From Deltaproteobacteria bacterium (lineage in GTDB: Bacteria > Desulfobacterota > Binatia > Binatales > Binataceae), in the NCBI GenBank assembly GCA_019237115.1, contig JAFAHS010000524.1:1-45627 (forward strand): a DNA stretch of 45,627 nucleotides, given 5' to 3'. Below the pieces are notes generated by a model, which was given only the letters and a program-made list of their open reading frames with translations, was not told the origin of the DNA and did no database searches. Each line of letters begins with the position of its first letter. Position 1 is the first letter of the stretch. Shown here piece after piece: positions 15,639-23,744 of this stretch. Made by a program: the position numbers and the translations under genes.

Positions 15639-18005
15639 TTAGGCGAACCGATAAATCACGGTGCGGGATTCGGTGCGCGGCAGCAGCAGCCGTGGCAAAT
15701 TGCCCCAGCGCCGGGCAAGCCGCCCCTTTCGCGAGACGCGGACGCGAATGGTCTTTGCACTGCAGCGGACGTCGAAACACCACTGGCAGAAAGATCCATC
15801 TTCATACGCGTAGGACTCGCCGTCGTCCTCGAACGAGGTTGCCGTGAATGATCCGGTCCCGCCAGGCGGAAAGAGATAGAAGCCACGCCGGTCTTCACGT
15901 GAAGCAAACCTCTGCGGCGCGAGATTTGCCGCGACCAGGCTGTCGGCACGCGCCAAAAGTGGCGGACGCGTGGGGCCCGCGCTGAGCCTGATGGTCTGGC
16001 CGCCGGTGAGTCTTCTCCCGCTCCAGAAGTCATACCAGTGGGCACCTTCAGGCAGGTAAACCGGGCGCGACTTTATCCCGGGCTCAACCACCGGAGCGGC
16101 GAGCAGCGCGCTTCCGACCATCATCTGGTCGCTTTCCTGGTAGCAGCGCAGATCGTGCGGGAAGTCATAGAACATTGGACGCACCATCGGCTCGAAACAT
16201 CGGTGATACCGCCACAGCAGGTCGTAGAAGTAGGGAAGCAGCCGGTAGCGGAACCTGATCAGATCGCGAATGTGGTTCGTGATCTCCGGAAACATCCACG
16301 GCTCGTTCACCGTGCCGTCGTCATTCCAGGAGTGGATACTGAAGCGAGGCATGAAAATTCCGAACTGAACCCAGCGCAGAAATAGCTCCGGGTCGGGTTT
16401 CGGTCCGGCGAATCCGCCCACGTCGTGCCCGGTGTTGGACACCCCGCAGAGCGCGAGGCTCAAGCCCATGCGGAGGTTGTATTTGAGCGTCTCCCACGAA
16501 GTGTAGTTGTCGCCCGACCAGGTCTGCGCGTAACGTTGCACGCCGGCGCCGCCCGAGCGCGTGACGACGAATGGGCGGCGCAACGGAGCGAACTCGCGTT
16601 GAGCATCGCGCGACGCGCGCGTCATCAGCAGAGCCTGGAGCGGGCGCGCCTCGATTGCTGCACAGGGGTGGCCGAACCCCTCTATCCGCGCGCCCCGCGA
16701 CTTGATCTCGTATTCGTTGTTATCGTTCCAGGTCGCCGCGATGCCCCGCTTAAGCAGCGCGGTTCTGACCTGCTCTTTCCACCACCTGAGAGTTCGCCGA
16801 CTGGTGAAATCGAGATAGGCTCCCTCCCCGCCCCAGACCTGGGCCCACGCGGGCGACTTGTCCGTTTCGCGAATCAGCAGCCCCAGCCGCCGGGCCTCCC
16901 CAATTCGCGGATGGTCTCGTAACAGCCACGGCTTGAGGTTCGCGCACAGTCGCACCCCCCTCTGCAGGAACGCCGAGGAGAGTCGGCCCGGGTCGGGGAA
17001 CTTGGCGTGGTTCCAGTGAAAGAGGTAGCGCTTGGCGCCGACCGAAGTGTAACCCGACGAGAGATGAAACGAGTCGCACGGCAAGTCGTGCCGTGCGCAG
17101 CGGTCCAGAAACTTGTACATCTGCTCTTGCGCGTCCGGGGCCTCGCTATAGCTCATGCCCGAAGCGGAATAACCAAGGCTCCATTTGGGCAAGAACGCTG
17201 GCCGTCCGGTGAGCCAGGTGAAGCGGCGGACTACTTCCGCCACGCTCGGCCCCGCGATCACGTAATAGTCGAGAACCCCGTGGTCGGCGATAAAACTCCT
17301 GAACGGACCGTGATACGCCGAGAGCTCACAGCCGAAGTCGAACGCACAGTTTGAGAGGGTGTCATAAAAGATGCCGAACGCGAGATTCGTGCTGGGCCGC
17401 CAGGTGAGGTAAAACGGCAGGTGCTTGTAGAGTGGGTCGGACGACTTCGCGTTGTAGCCGAGCGCGTCGCTGGCGCTCAGAACCAACCGCCGTCCCGTCA
17501 GATCGAGGTCGCCGCTGTGCTCGCCGAGCCCGAAATACTTCTCGGCCGGATCACGCGCCAGGTAGTGGTACACGCGATCGTCCCACCAGCCGAAGTTGTA
17601 AGCCCGGGTCGGTCGGTCGCGGGCAGCGTCAAGCCAGCGGCTCTTACCGGCGCGCATCGCCCAGGTGCAGAGCAATCCGGTTCGTTCGATGGTCAGATGA
17701 ATTCGCTTGGTCGCAACCACCAGGCGGTCGGCATTTTCCCGGCGCAAAAATTTTGGTGTCGAGAAGCCGGTGAGGTCGCTACGCCTGCGTCCTACAATAG
17801 ATCCGTCGTCCGCGCCGGGTGCGATTGCCCATGTCCTCGGGAGATCGCGTCGGCCCGCGGGTATGACCAGGACGCGGAGGATGTCTTCCTCGAGAACAAA
17901 CAGATGGGCGACCGCACCGGAGCGGGCGCGCAAGACCAAATGGCCCCGACTCTCGCGCTCCAGCGAAAAACGCGGCGGCCGCATCGGCGACACGCGAACA
18001 TTCAT
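15639..18005 (-). CDS. Glycoside hydrolase family 31 alpha-glucosidase-like enzyme
   Basis: The 788-residue protein has the GH31 layout: an N-terminal beta-sandwich, a (beta/alpha)8 barrel and C-terminal beta domains. The nucleophile motif TWNDNNEYE (Asp near residue 428) replaces the usual WxDMNE, and QTWSGDNYTSWE carries the acid/base Asp. Other family marks are EKYFGLGEHSGDLDL, YKHLPFYLT, FLPKWSLGYSASG and LRYR-like FRYRLLPYFYDLLW. It likely cleaves alpha-linked sugars in the cytoplasm since no signal peptide is visible. The start at 18005 follows a hairpin whose loop carries the GAGAGG-like ribosome site. It is transcribed opposite to its left neighbour and stands alone. Confidence 0.9.
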   Translation of the reverse strand: MNVRVSPMRPPRFSLERESRGHLVLRARSGAVAHLFVLEEDILRVLVIPAGRRDLPRTWAIAPGADDGSIVGRRRSDLTGFSTPKFLRRENADRLVVATKRIHLTIERTGLLCTWAMRAGKSRWLDAARDRPTRAYNFGWWDDRVYHYLARDPAEKYFGLGEHSGDLDLTGRRLVLSASDALGYNAKSSDPLYKHLPFYLTWRPSTNLAFGIFYDTLSNCAFDFGCELSAYHGPFRSFIADHGVLDYYVIAGPSVAEVVRRFTWLTGRPAFLPKWSLGYSASGMSYSEAPDAQEQMYKFLDRCARHDLPCDSFHLSSGYTSVGAKRYLFHWNHAKFPDPGRLSSAFLQRGVRLCANLKPWLLRDHPRIGEARRLGLLIRETDKSPAWAQVWGGEGAYLDFTSRRTLRWWKEQVRTALLKRGIAATWNDNNEYEIKSRGARIEGFGHPCAAIEARPLQALLMTRASRDAQREFAPLRRPFVVTRSGGAGVQRYAQTWSGDNYTSWETLKYNLRMGLSLALCGVSNTGHDVGGFAGPKPDPELFLRWVQFGIFMPRFSIHSWNDDGTVNEPWMFPEITNHIRDLIRFRYRLLPYFYDLLWRYHRCFEPMVRPMFYDFPHDLRCYQESDQMMVGSALLAAPVVEPGIKSRPVYLPEGAHWYDFWSGRRLTGGQTIRLSAGPTRPPLLARADSLVAANLAPQRFASREDRRGFYLFPPGGTGSFTATSFEDDGESYAYEDGSFCQWCFDVRCSAKTIRVRVSRKGRLARRWGNLPRLLLPRTESRTVIYRFA

Positions 18006-18024
18006 AGCGCCGCCTCTCGGCGCT
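18006..18024 (-). promoter_or_regulatory. Hairpin presenting the ribosome site of the GH31 gene
   Basis: Directly before the ATG, the mRNA strand reads AGCGCCG, loop AGAGG, CGGCGCT: a perfect 7-bp GC-rich stem whose 5-base loop is the Shine-Dalgarno-like sequence. The stem ends at the base next to the start codon. Such an arrangement could limit or gate ribosome access. Confidence 0.4.
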
Positions 18025-18198
18025 AACACTAAATTCCGCCCCCCAGAGAACTAAGCGCCGACGGGCGAGCCACAAAGCCCGCAGAAGAGCTCTGGGTTCC
18101 CGGGCGGCGAAATGCACGCCGGCGCTGGCGTCCCGGCGCAACCCTTTACACGAGTAGGGGAGCCGGACCACCAGGCGGTCGCGCGGCTCGCGGACCGT

Positions 18199-18486
18199 TC
18201 ACACACCTTGGACGATGAAAGCCCGGTAGCTGGCGCCTTTGAAGCGATGCTCGCGTGCCTCGCGGTAGGCGGGGCTGTCATACCACGCCTTGGCTGCCTC
18301 GAAGGTCGGAAACTCGAGCACCACCGCTCCTTCGATGGGTGGACCCTCCAGCACCTCGTGCCGGCCGTAGGCCACTCGAGGCGTCACCGGATGGCCCGCC
18401 AAGGTTGCGGGAGCGACCTTGGAATAGGTCTCGAGCTCCTTGGGATCGCGAGTGCTGTCGCGAACGAAAATTGCGTAAGCTGGCAT
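18199..18486 (-). CDS. DUF1330 family protein
   Basis: The 95-residue protein covers one full DUF1330 domain, a dimeric alpha/beta barrel-type (ferredoxin-like) fold: MPAYAIFVRDSTRDPKELETYSK, a central GAVVLEFPTFEAAKAWYDSPAYREAREHR and a terminal FIVQGV. The WYxSxxYxxxxxxR core is the family hallmark. The biochemical role of DUF1330 proteins is unknown; related folds are small monooxygenases or isomerases. A GAGGAG site precedes the ATG by 6 bases. It lies about 190 bases upstream of the GH31 gene on the same strand. Confidence 0.88.
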   Translation of the reverse strand: MPAYAIFVRDSTRDPKELETYSKVAPATLAGHPVTPRVAYGRHEVLEGPPIEGAVVLEFPTFEAAKAWYDSPAYREAREHRFKGASYRAFIVQGV

Positions 18487-18654
18487 ATTTTTCTCCTCGC
18501 TAGGAGCATCTCATCATAGTCAGATTCGCGCCATCAATGGTGGCTCAACTGCGGCGAAACTCGATTTCCTGCTGTCAATCATTCCCGGTCAACGCGGCGA
18601 GTTGCACACCCCGCGCAATCGCCACCGTGCATAGACCTTGGTCGGGTAACGATC

Positions 18655-18903
18655 AACTAGCGAAGTCAGCGACCTCGAACTTCGCGTAGTCCGGATCCGC
18701 CTCGTCCCGCTGCATCGGCAAGGACACCTCGCGTAGCACCGGAACTCATCGGTGATGGTTCCAGTGATTGGTCTGTCGCGGCACCGGATCACCCGGGTTC
18801 CAACGAAGCGCACCCGGTTAGGGAGCATCTTGCCCATCTCGGTGTAGTCCGGCGCGGAGCAAATATTCGTTATTGCTCAGCGGCCCGCGATCGATTTACT
18901 CAT
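18655..18903 (-). pseudogene. Decayed copy of the tandem lipoprotein gene (C-terminal part)
   Basis: On the minus strand this stretch reads MGKMLPNRVRFVGTRVI in one frame and then VLREVSLPMQRD and YAKFEVADFAS in another. The intact lipoprotein at 21520-22137 has MGKMLPTVVRFVGTRVITVP, VLREVSLPMHLD and YAKFEVAKSAG. The DNA stays similar along the stretch, including a piece of NSEYLIR (bases around 18860-18885), but about 50 bases are missing and there is at least one frameshift. The N-terminal half with signal peptide is absent. It is a direct-orientation remnant of the gene found 2.8 kb further right. Confidence 0.8.
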
Positions 18904-18915
18904 GTGAGGCGCAGC

Positions 18916-18945
18916 TTGGGCCCACATGTGGGCGGGCAGTATGAT
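18916..18945 (+). promoter_or_regulatory. Promoter with overlapping palindrome for the antitoxin gene
   Basis: TTGGGC (18916-18921), an 18-base spacer and TATGAT (18940-18945) form a plausible promoter. The spacer carries a perfect 14-bp palindrome GCCCACATGTGGGC (18920-18933). Antitoxins of the Phd/YefM class normally bind such palindromes over their own promoter, so this is the likely autoregulatory operator. Confidence 0.55.
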
Positions 18946-18976
18946 ATGAGCACACGTGACCACGAGGCATCATTCG

Positions 18977-19255
18977 ATGAAAGCGGGGATACGGGAAGTT
19001 CGTGACCGATTCACTCACTACCTTGACCAGGTGCGCCGGGGTCGCGAGGTCATCGTTACGGAGCGAGGTCGGGAAGTGGCCGCTCTGATTCCTCTGCGCA
19101 ACCAGAACTCAGTGGAGGACGCCGTTGCGCGTCTCCAAACCGAGGGTCTGGTCGAGTTGCCCGATTCCTGGCGTCCGTTGGCTATGTCCAAAGCGCGACT
19201 ACGCGGACGGCTTCTGTCCGAGTTGATTCTGGAAGAGCGGACGCGCAGTTGGTAA
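18977..19255 (+). CDS. Phd/YefM (VapB-like) antitoxin
   Basis: The 92-residue protein begins MKAGIREVRDRFTHYLDQVRRGREVIVTERGREVAALIPL, the standard Phd/YefM DNA-binding and dimer domain: an alpha helix with REVR, then a beta hairpin with the GRExAxLIPL end. The tail (LPDSWRPLAMSKARLRGRLLSELILEERTRSW) has the Leu/Arg-rich helix that wraps and inhibits a toxin. I use the ATG at 18977, which has a GAGG site 10 bases upstream and fits the family start; GTG 18956 is in frame. It overlaps a PIN toxin reading frame that is now broken, so this looks like an orphan antitoxin. Confidence 0.82.
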   Translation: MKAGIREVRDRFTHYLDQVRRGREVIVTERGREVAALIPLRNQNSVEDAVARLQTEGLVELPDSWRPLAMSKARLRGRLLSELILEERTRSW

Positions 19256-19637
19256 TCCTCGCGTATATCGACACCAGTGTCTTGTAAAGACTCACGACGC
19301 GCGTGAGCCGCATGCCGCAGAAGTTCGCAAGCGTGTCAAAAACGCCCGACTGGCATCATCGGTACTGGTCCCTGCGGAAATCATGTTTGCTGTTGCGCGA
19401 AAGGTTCGCGCGGGCGAACTGCCGCAGTCGGAGTCCGCAAGCTTGCGGCGGCGAATAGATAGAGACTACCAACGGGTCCTGAAGGTCCGTCTGACTCAGG
19501 AGGTCCTACGCGACGCCGAAAGGCTCCTCTTCGAGTTTGCGTTAGGCGTGAGCGACGCGGTGCATTCGGGCTCGGCAGCGGTCGGCAGACTCGCAATCAG
19601 ATCGTTATTATCAGCTGCTCATTGGCGTTTTGTTTGA
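19249..19637 (+). pseudogene. PIN-domain (VapC-like) toxin, frameshifted
   Basis: A TTG start overlapping the antitoxin stop gives LVILAYIDTSVL, the first strand of a PIN domain with its catalytic Asp, then a TAA at 19285-19287. One base over, the sequence continues as VKTHDAREPHAAEVRKRVKNARLASSVLVPAEIMFAVARKV through to LRDAERLLFEF and VSDAVHSGSA, the later PIN acidic motif (SDAVH). The break fits a single lost G in the run ttggtaaag to ttgtaaag. The C-terminus after GSA also drifts. PIN toxins are metal-dependent RNases; this copy should be inactive unless it is a sequencing or assembly error. Confidence 0.75.
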
Positions 19638-19697
19638 TCGGATAAGTCTGATCCGTGGGTAGATAAAAGTCCACGAATGTATCGGAGTCGTGGTCCC

Positions 19698-20525
19698 CTA
19701 AAAGTCAGTCGATTCGCTCAGCGCGCGCCACTCGGTTGTCTCCTGCGTTACGAATGTAGTTTTCTCTGCGATCCGCGCCAGTGCGTCGGTTCCCAATGCG
19801 AGGCGGAGCGGTGGTTTCGGCGCGTTCGCGAGCTGCAGTATCGCCTTACCAAACTTCGCTGGATCGCCGGGCTGCTGGTGGTTTCGTTCGACCGCGAAGA
19901 TTCGGGTCTTGCCTACCGTCTCAGCGTAGTCCGCAATCTGTTGGCCGACTTTAGCCAGTGAACGAGTGTCCATGAAGTCGGTGCGGAAGAAGCCTGGCTC
20001 AACCACGGTGGCGTGGACTCCCAGTGGCGCGAGTTCGTCGTGCAGCGCTTCGGTTATCCCCTCGACCGCAAACTTCGTGGAGCAATAAATGCCCCATCCT
20101 GCTGAAGCGCGGAAACCTCCGAGCGACGAGAAATTTATGATGTGGCCGCTTCTCTGCTTACGCATTGTCGGGAGCACGGCTCGAATCACGTTCAACAATC
20201 CGAAAACATTGGTTCGATAGATCCGCTCGACATCGTCAATCGAGGTTTCCTCGATCGCTCCCAGAATTCCGAAGCCGGCGTTGTTGACGAGGACGTCAAT
20301 TCTGCCGAAGTGGTCGATCGATTTCCGGATCCCGGCTTCGACCTGGGCGCTATCCGTCACATCCATCGCGAGCGCCAGCAATGATTCAGTGCCCGGCGAA
20401 AAATCCAATCCGCGAGTGTCTCGCCCCGTAGCAATCACCTTCTCGCCAGCACCCAAGGCTGCCTTGGCCACTTCTGCCCCAAGGCCTCGCGATGCACCGG
20501 TTATCAACCAAACCTTTGATGTCAC
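19698..20525 (-). CDS. Short-chain dehydrogenase/reductase
   Basis: The 275-residue classical SDR has TGASRGLG (dinucleotide binding) at residues 9-16, MDVTD, NNAGFG, the catalytic Ser in INFSSLGG and YCSTK with the Tyr-x3-Lys pair, followed by VEPGFFRTDF. The Arg/Lys-type binding of NADP(H) is likely but not certain (TGRDTRG). The sequence resembles oxidoreductases acting on small alcohols or ketones; the substrate cannot be told. It lies in the accessory segment between the broken toxin-antitoxin pair and the interrupted methyltransferase and shares orientation with the latter. Confidence 0.9.
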   Translation of the reverse strand: MTSKVWLITGASRGLGAEVAKAALGAGEKVIATGRDTRGLDFSPGTESLLALAMDVTDSAQVEAGIRKSIDHFGRIDVLVNNAGFGILGAIEETSIDDVERIYRTNVFGLLNVIRAVLPTMRKQRSGHIINFSSLGGFRASAGWGIYCSTKFAVEGITEALHDELAPLGVHATVVEPGFFRTDFMDTRSLAKVGQQIADYAETVGKTRIFAVERNHQQPGDPAKFGKAILQLANAPKPPLRLALGTDALARIAEKTTFVTQETTEWRALSESTDF

Positions 20526-20682
20526 GCTTAATCTCCTCTCGAGTGCACGTGCCGTTTAGCCGCGCGATTTAGATGATGTCAGACACCTTCAACGGCGGAC
20601 TCCAATGGTTTCGTGTCCGATGAGCCTGAGGCCGTCGTGCGGAGCCTTGGTTAGAGGCCCCGAACGATCCGTCGCGCCGGGC

Positions 20683-21378
20683 TCATAGTTTGACCGAATA
20701 TGCGGTTCCATCCTTCAGGTGGAGGACTACCGAGTTGAAGCCGTTGCGCAAGTCGCTGACGTAACGGACGTAGGGCGCAAGACCGCGCCTATAGGTATAG
20801 ATATTGTCGGCAACAACCACGGCGCCTTAACGCAAATGGGGGGTGAGCATCTGCAGGATCGATAGATAAAGATCCTTATGACCGTCAAGAAATACCATGT
20901 CGACTGGACCCCCCGGATTCCTGAGCGTCTCTTGTGCGTCTCCCTGGCGAATCTCGACCAAGTCGCCCAGGCTTGCCTCCGCAATGTTCGCTCGTGCTTT
21001 GGCAGCCTTGGTTGGTTCCAGCTCCGATCCGATCACGCAGCCACCCCCGTTGTCACGCACCGCTGCTGCCAGGTAGATGGTCGAAACGGCAAATGACGTC
21101 CCAAACTCTATGATCCTGCAAGCCGCCACCGACCGAGCAGTGAGGTACAAAAAGGTCCCCTGCTTGCGCGAGGTGGGGACGTAGATATGTTTCAGGCGCC
21201 GCGCCTCCTCGGCCGACGAGATCCGGCGACGGAGCACGGCGTCGACCAGGGCCAGGCCGAGCACGCGCGCCAGACCTCCGACCTGCCGACTCGCCTCCCC
21301 ATGAAGACGGTCCAGGACGGCGCTTATTTTGGGGTTGTTCAGCGAACAGATGGAGTCAGGAGCGGCCTTATTTTCCAT
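20683..21378 (-). pseudogene. Class I SAM-dependent O-methyltransferase with in-frame TAA
   Basis: The first 183 codons encode a catechol-type O-methyltransferase: GTFLYLTARSVAACRIIEFGTS (SAM motif I), VIGSELEPTKAAKARANI (motif II acidic), GDAQETL and DMVFLDGHKDLYL. They end at LTPHLR with TAA (20827-20829). Reading on in the same frame gives GAVVVADNIYTYRRGLAPYVRYVSDLRNG and SVVLHLKDGTAYSVKL up to TGA at 20683, which is exactly the family's C-terminal part. That part includes the ADN motif that holds the catalytic metal. The full length would be about 231 codons, the family norm. A single stop therefore interrupts an otherwise intact gene. Without readthrough the product lacks a metal ligand. 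Confidence 0.8.
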
Positions 21379-21519
21379 GATCTCAGTTCAATACTGGGTG
21401 ATCGCGGTTCCCTTTTGCCGTGAGTCTACCCTCCTTTGGCCTAAGTATCGCGCGCGCCCGTGACTCGGAAGTTTTCGCAAACCACTAAACGGCCGATTCG
21501 CGGTCCAAGGACAATTGCA

Positions 21520-22137
21520 CTAGCCAGCCGACTTCGCGACCTCGAACTTCGCGTAGCCTGGAACCGGCCCGTCAAGATGCATCGGCAAGGACACCTCGCG
21601 TAGCACCGGAACCTTCTCCGTAACGGTTCCGCTCGCCGGTGCATCGCGTGGCACCGTTATCACCCGGGTTCCGACGAAGCGCACCACGGTCGGGAGCATC
21701 TTGCCCATTTCCGTGTAGCGGGTGTGGGTGGCTTCGAACAAGCTATCGCTCTTGAACAGTTTCGATCCCGCCCGGATCAGATATTCGCTATTACTCAGCG
21801 GCCGCACCACGACCGATTCACTCATCACGTAGACATGGCCCACCGTGGGACGCAGAAAACCCGGGTACAGCGGATTAACCCCAAGCCAGAACGGGATGAT
21901 GATGCGGCGGTCGGGCGCCCAGTCGCTGAGCCGCACGTGCGCCTGGCGATCATCATTGGTGAGCGTAAAGTCGCGACCGTCGAATTCGCGCAGGATGTCG
22001 CGGCTCAATTGATCCTGCGGCGGGGTGGTGATTTCGCCGGTCGGACCGAAATCCAGCGCAGTGTTCGGGTTGCACGCCGCCGCCCAGATGCCCACGAGCA
22101 GCGCGAGCGCGCTCCCCATGCCCGGCGCGAGTTTCAT
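21520..22137 (-). CDS. Lipoprotein, paralogue B of a tandem pair
   Basis: The 205-residue product has a type II signal peptide (MGSALALLVGIWAAACNP, lipobox AAAC). The mature part contains VRLSDWAPDRRIIIPFWLGVNPLYPGF, YVMSESVVVRPLSNSEYLIRAG and MGKMLPTVVRFVGTRVI, and it ends in VLREVSLPMHLDGPVPGYAKFEV. It is clearly homologous along its length to the neighbouring lipoprotein A. I do not recognise a named family. The ATG overlaps the stop of gene A (ATGA at 22134-22137), so the two are translationally coupled and probably act together at the envelope. A third, degraded copy lies at 18.7 kb. Confidence 0.72.
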   Translation of the reverse strand: MKLAPGMGSALALLVGIWAAACNPNTALDFGPTGEITTPPQDQLSRDILREFDGRDFTLTNDDRQAHVRLSDWAPDRRIIIPFWLGVNPLYPGFLRPTVGHVYVMSESVVVRPLSNSEYLIRAGSKLFKSDSLFEATHTRYTEMGKMLPTVVRFVGTRVITVPRDAPASGTVTEKVPVLREVSLPMHLDGPVPGYAKFEVAKSAG

Positions 22138-22715
22138 TCGACTCGATAGCGCGCGTAGCTGGGCGGAATTCCGCCGCCCAGGGTCCATTTCATCGGCGAG
22201 GAGACCTCGCGTATCAGCGGGATCTCCACCTGTTTGCCGTCGGTCCGGGTGAAAGCGCGCTTGCCCATGTACTGCACGATAATCGGGAGTAGTTTCCCGC
22301 TCGTCAGATAGTGCGTGCGGCTGGTCTGCAGGACGGTTTCCTGCTTGATGAGCGAGCTGCCCGCCTCGATCATCCATTCGCCGGGCGCCTCGAGCGGTTT
22401 TCCGAGCTGTGCCTCGCTCACCACGTAGTAATCGCCTTCTTTGGGTTGCTGCACCCCGGGGACCAGGATGTTGATGCCGAACCAGAACGGCAGCTTAAGC
22501 CAGCGGTCCTTGTCCCAGCCGGGCGGTCGCACTTCCGCGACCGTGTTGTCGGTGCCGAGCACGAACGGCTTGCCGCGAAAATTCTCCTCCACCTCCTCGG
22601 CGCTGGCGTAGATCGGCGGACGTGCGGGCGGCGGGGCCTTGGAGCACCCCGCCAACACCGCGAGCGCCGCAATTGCAACCGCAAAGACACGCACGCACTC
22701 AGGCGCCGCGCGCAT
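22134..22715 (-). CDS. Lipoprotein, paralogue A of a tandem pair
   Basis: The 193-residue product has a lipoprotein signal (VFAVAIAALAVLAGCSKAP, lipobox LAGC). The body has VRPPGWDKDRWLKLPFWFGINILVPGV, YVVSEAQLGKPLEAPGEWMIEAG, SGKLLPIIVQYMGKRAF and IPLIREVSSPMKWTLGG. The blocks PFWxGxN, PG, V(M/V)SE, IxAGSxL, GKxLP and REVSxPM are shared in order with paralogue B. The function is unknown. The ATG at 22715 overlaps the end of the LLM oxidoreductase gene by about 17 bases, so this pair may be transcribed with it. An earlier ATG at 22778 is in frame but precedes the signal peptide by 21 residues. Confidence 0.7.
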   Translation of the reverse strand: MRAAPECVRVFAVAIAALAVLAGCSKAPPPARPPIYASAEEVEENFRGKPFVLGTDNTVAEVRPPGWDKDRWLKLPFWFGINILVPGVQQPKEGDYYVVSEAQLGKPLEAPGEWMIEAGSSLIKQETVLQTSRTHYLTSGKLLPIIVQYMGKRAFTRTDGKQVEIPLIREVSSPMKWTLGGGIPPSYARYRVE

Positions 22716-23649
22716 AGTGCGAAGCGATTTCGCGGCCGACCAGCTCGATCTGCCGGGGCCACGCTTGCGGGTCCGCAATCGGCCACAGCACGAACTTGTC
22801 GAGACCCAGCGCGATGTACTCGCTCAGCCTCCCGATCACGTCCTCGGACGAACCAAACACGCTGCGTTCCAGGAATTGTTCGGCGCCGCGGCCGAACGCG
22901 GAAATCATCGGGCGGGCCTCATCGAGCGCTTTCTCGCGCGACCCGGCAATCCGGCAGAGCAGAATCAGTCCCGCCTCGATGCGCGCATTCGCGCGACCGT
23001 ACTCAGCGGCGTAGCCGCGAATCTTCTCCATATTGGCGCCGAATTCGGCCGGAGTTTGGAACGAGGCGAAGTAACCGTCGGCCAGACGGGCAGTGCGCTT
23101 GAGGACCGCATCGGATCGCCCGCCCACCCAGATGTCCATGGTCCCGGTGTCGTTGTTGCTGCGTGCCACCGGACGCGGCTCGATGGTCACGTTGTCGAAG
23201 TTGAAGAAGCGCCCGTGATAGCTCGCCTTCGGCTTGGTCCACACCTCGCGCAGGATTTCGATTCCTTCATCGAGCCGCCGCCCTCGCGACTCGGTTGAAA
23301 TGCCGCACGCCGCATAGTCCGCGAGATTCGCGCCGGTGCCCACCGCCATTACCATTCGGCCGCCGGAGAGATAGTCGAGCGAGGCGAATGCCTTGGCGAC
23401 CAGCAACGGATGCCGGAGGTTCAGCAACAGCACGCTGGGTCCAAGCTTCATCTTGCTGGTGCGCGACGCCAGCAACGAAAGGGTTGCGACCACGTCAAGT
23501 TCGGGGGAAGGTGCAAGCAGGTGATCCGAGAGCCAGAACGAATCGAGCCCCCAGTCCTCGGCGCGCTCTGCGACCCGCGCGATGGTGTCCGCCGATGGCA
23601 TTCCCAGCCGCCACAGGCCGAACCCGGCTCCGATCTTGATCTGCTTCAT
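22699..23649 (-). CDS. LLM-class flavin-dependent oxidoreductase
   Basis: The 316-residue protein has the bacterial luciferase-like TIM barrel: IKIGAGFGLWRLG, AERAEDWGLDSFWLSDHL, TSKMKLGPSVLLLNLRHPLLVAKAFASLDYLSGGRMVMAVGTGAN, the helix SRGRRLDEGIEILREVWT, DIWVGGRSDAVLKRTARLADGYF and a C-terminal FGSSEDVIGRLSEYIALGLDKFVLWP. Members use reduced F420 or FMN to reduce or oxygenate small substrates; the SGGRxxxxVGxG pattern is common in F420-dependent ones, which would suggest an F420-producing organism. An AAGG site precedes the ATG. The two lipoprotein genes follow it directly. Confidence 0.9.
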   Translation of the reverse strand: MKQIKIGAGFGLWRLGMPSADTIARVAERAEDWGLDSFWLSDHLLAPSPELDVVATLSLLASRTSKMKLGPSVLLLNLRHPLLVAKAFASLDYLSGGRMVMAVGTGANLADYAACGISTESRGRRLDEGIEILREVWTKPKASYHGRFFNFDNVTIEPRPVARSNNDTGTMDIWVGGRSDAVLKRTARLADGYFASFQTPAEFGANMEKIRGYAAEYGRANARIEAGLILLCRIAGSREKALDEARPMISAFGRGAEQFLERSVFGSSEDVIGRLSEYIALGLDKFVLWPIADPQAWPRQIELVGREIASHYARGA

Positions 23650-23744
23650 GATGCGACCTTTGCGAATTGCGCCGACCTGGTGATGATATTAGCATGAGCG
23701 CCGCCTGAATGAATTCGAGCAACGCGTCATCCGGTTCCAAGCCG

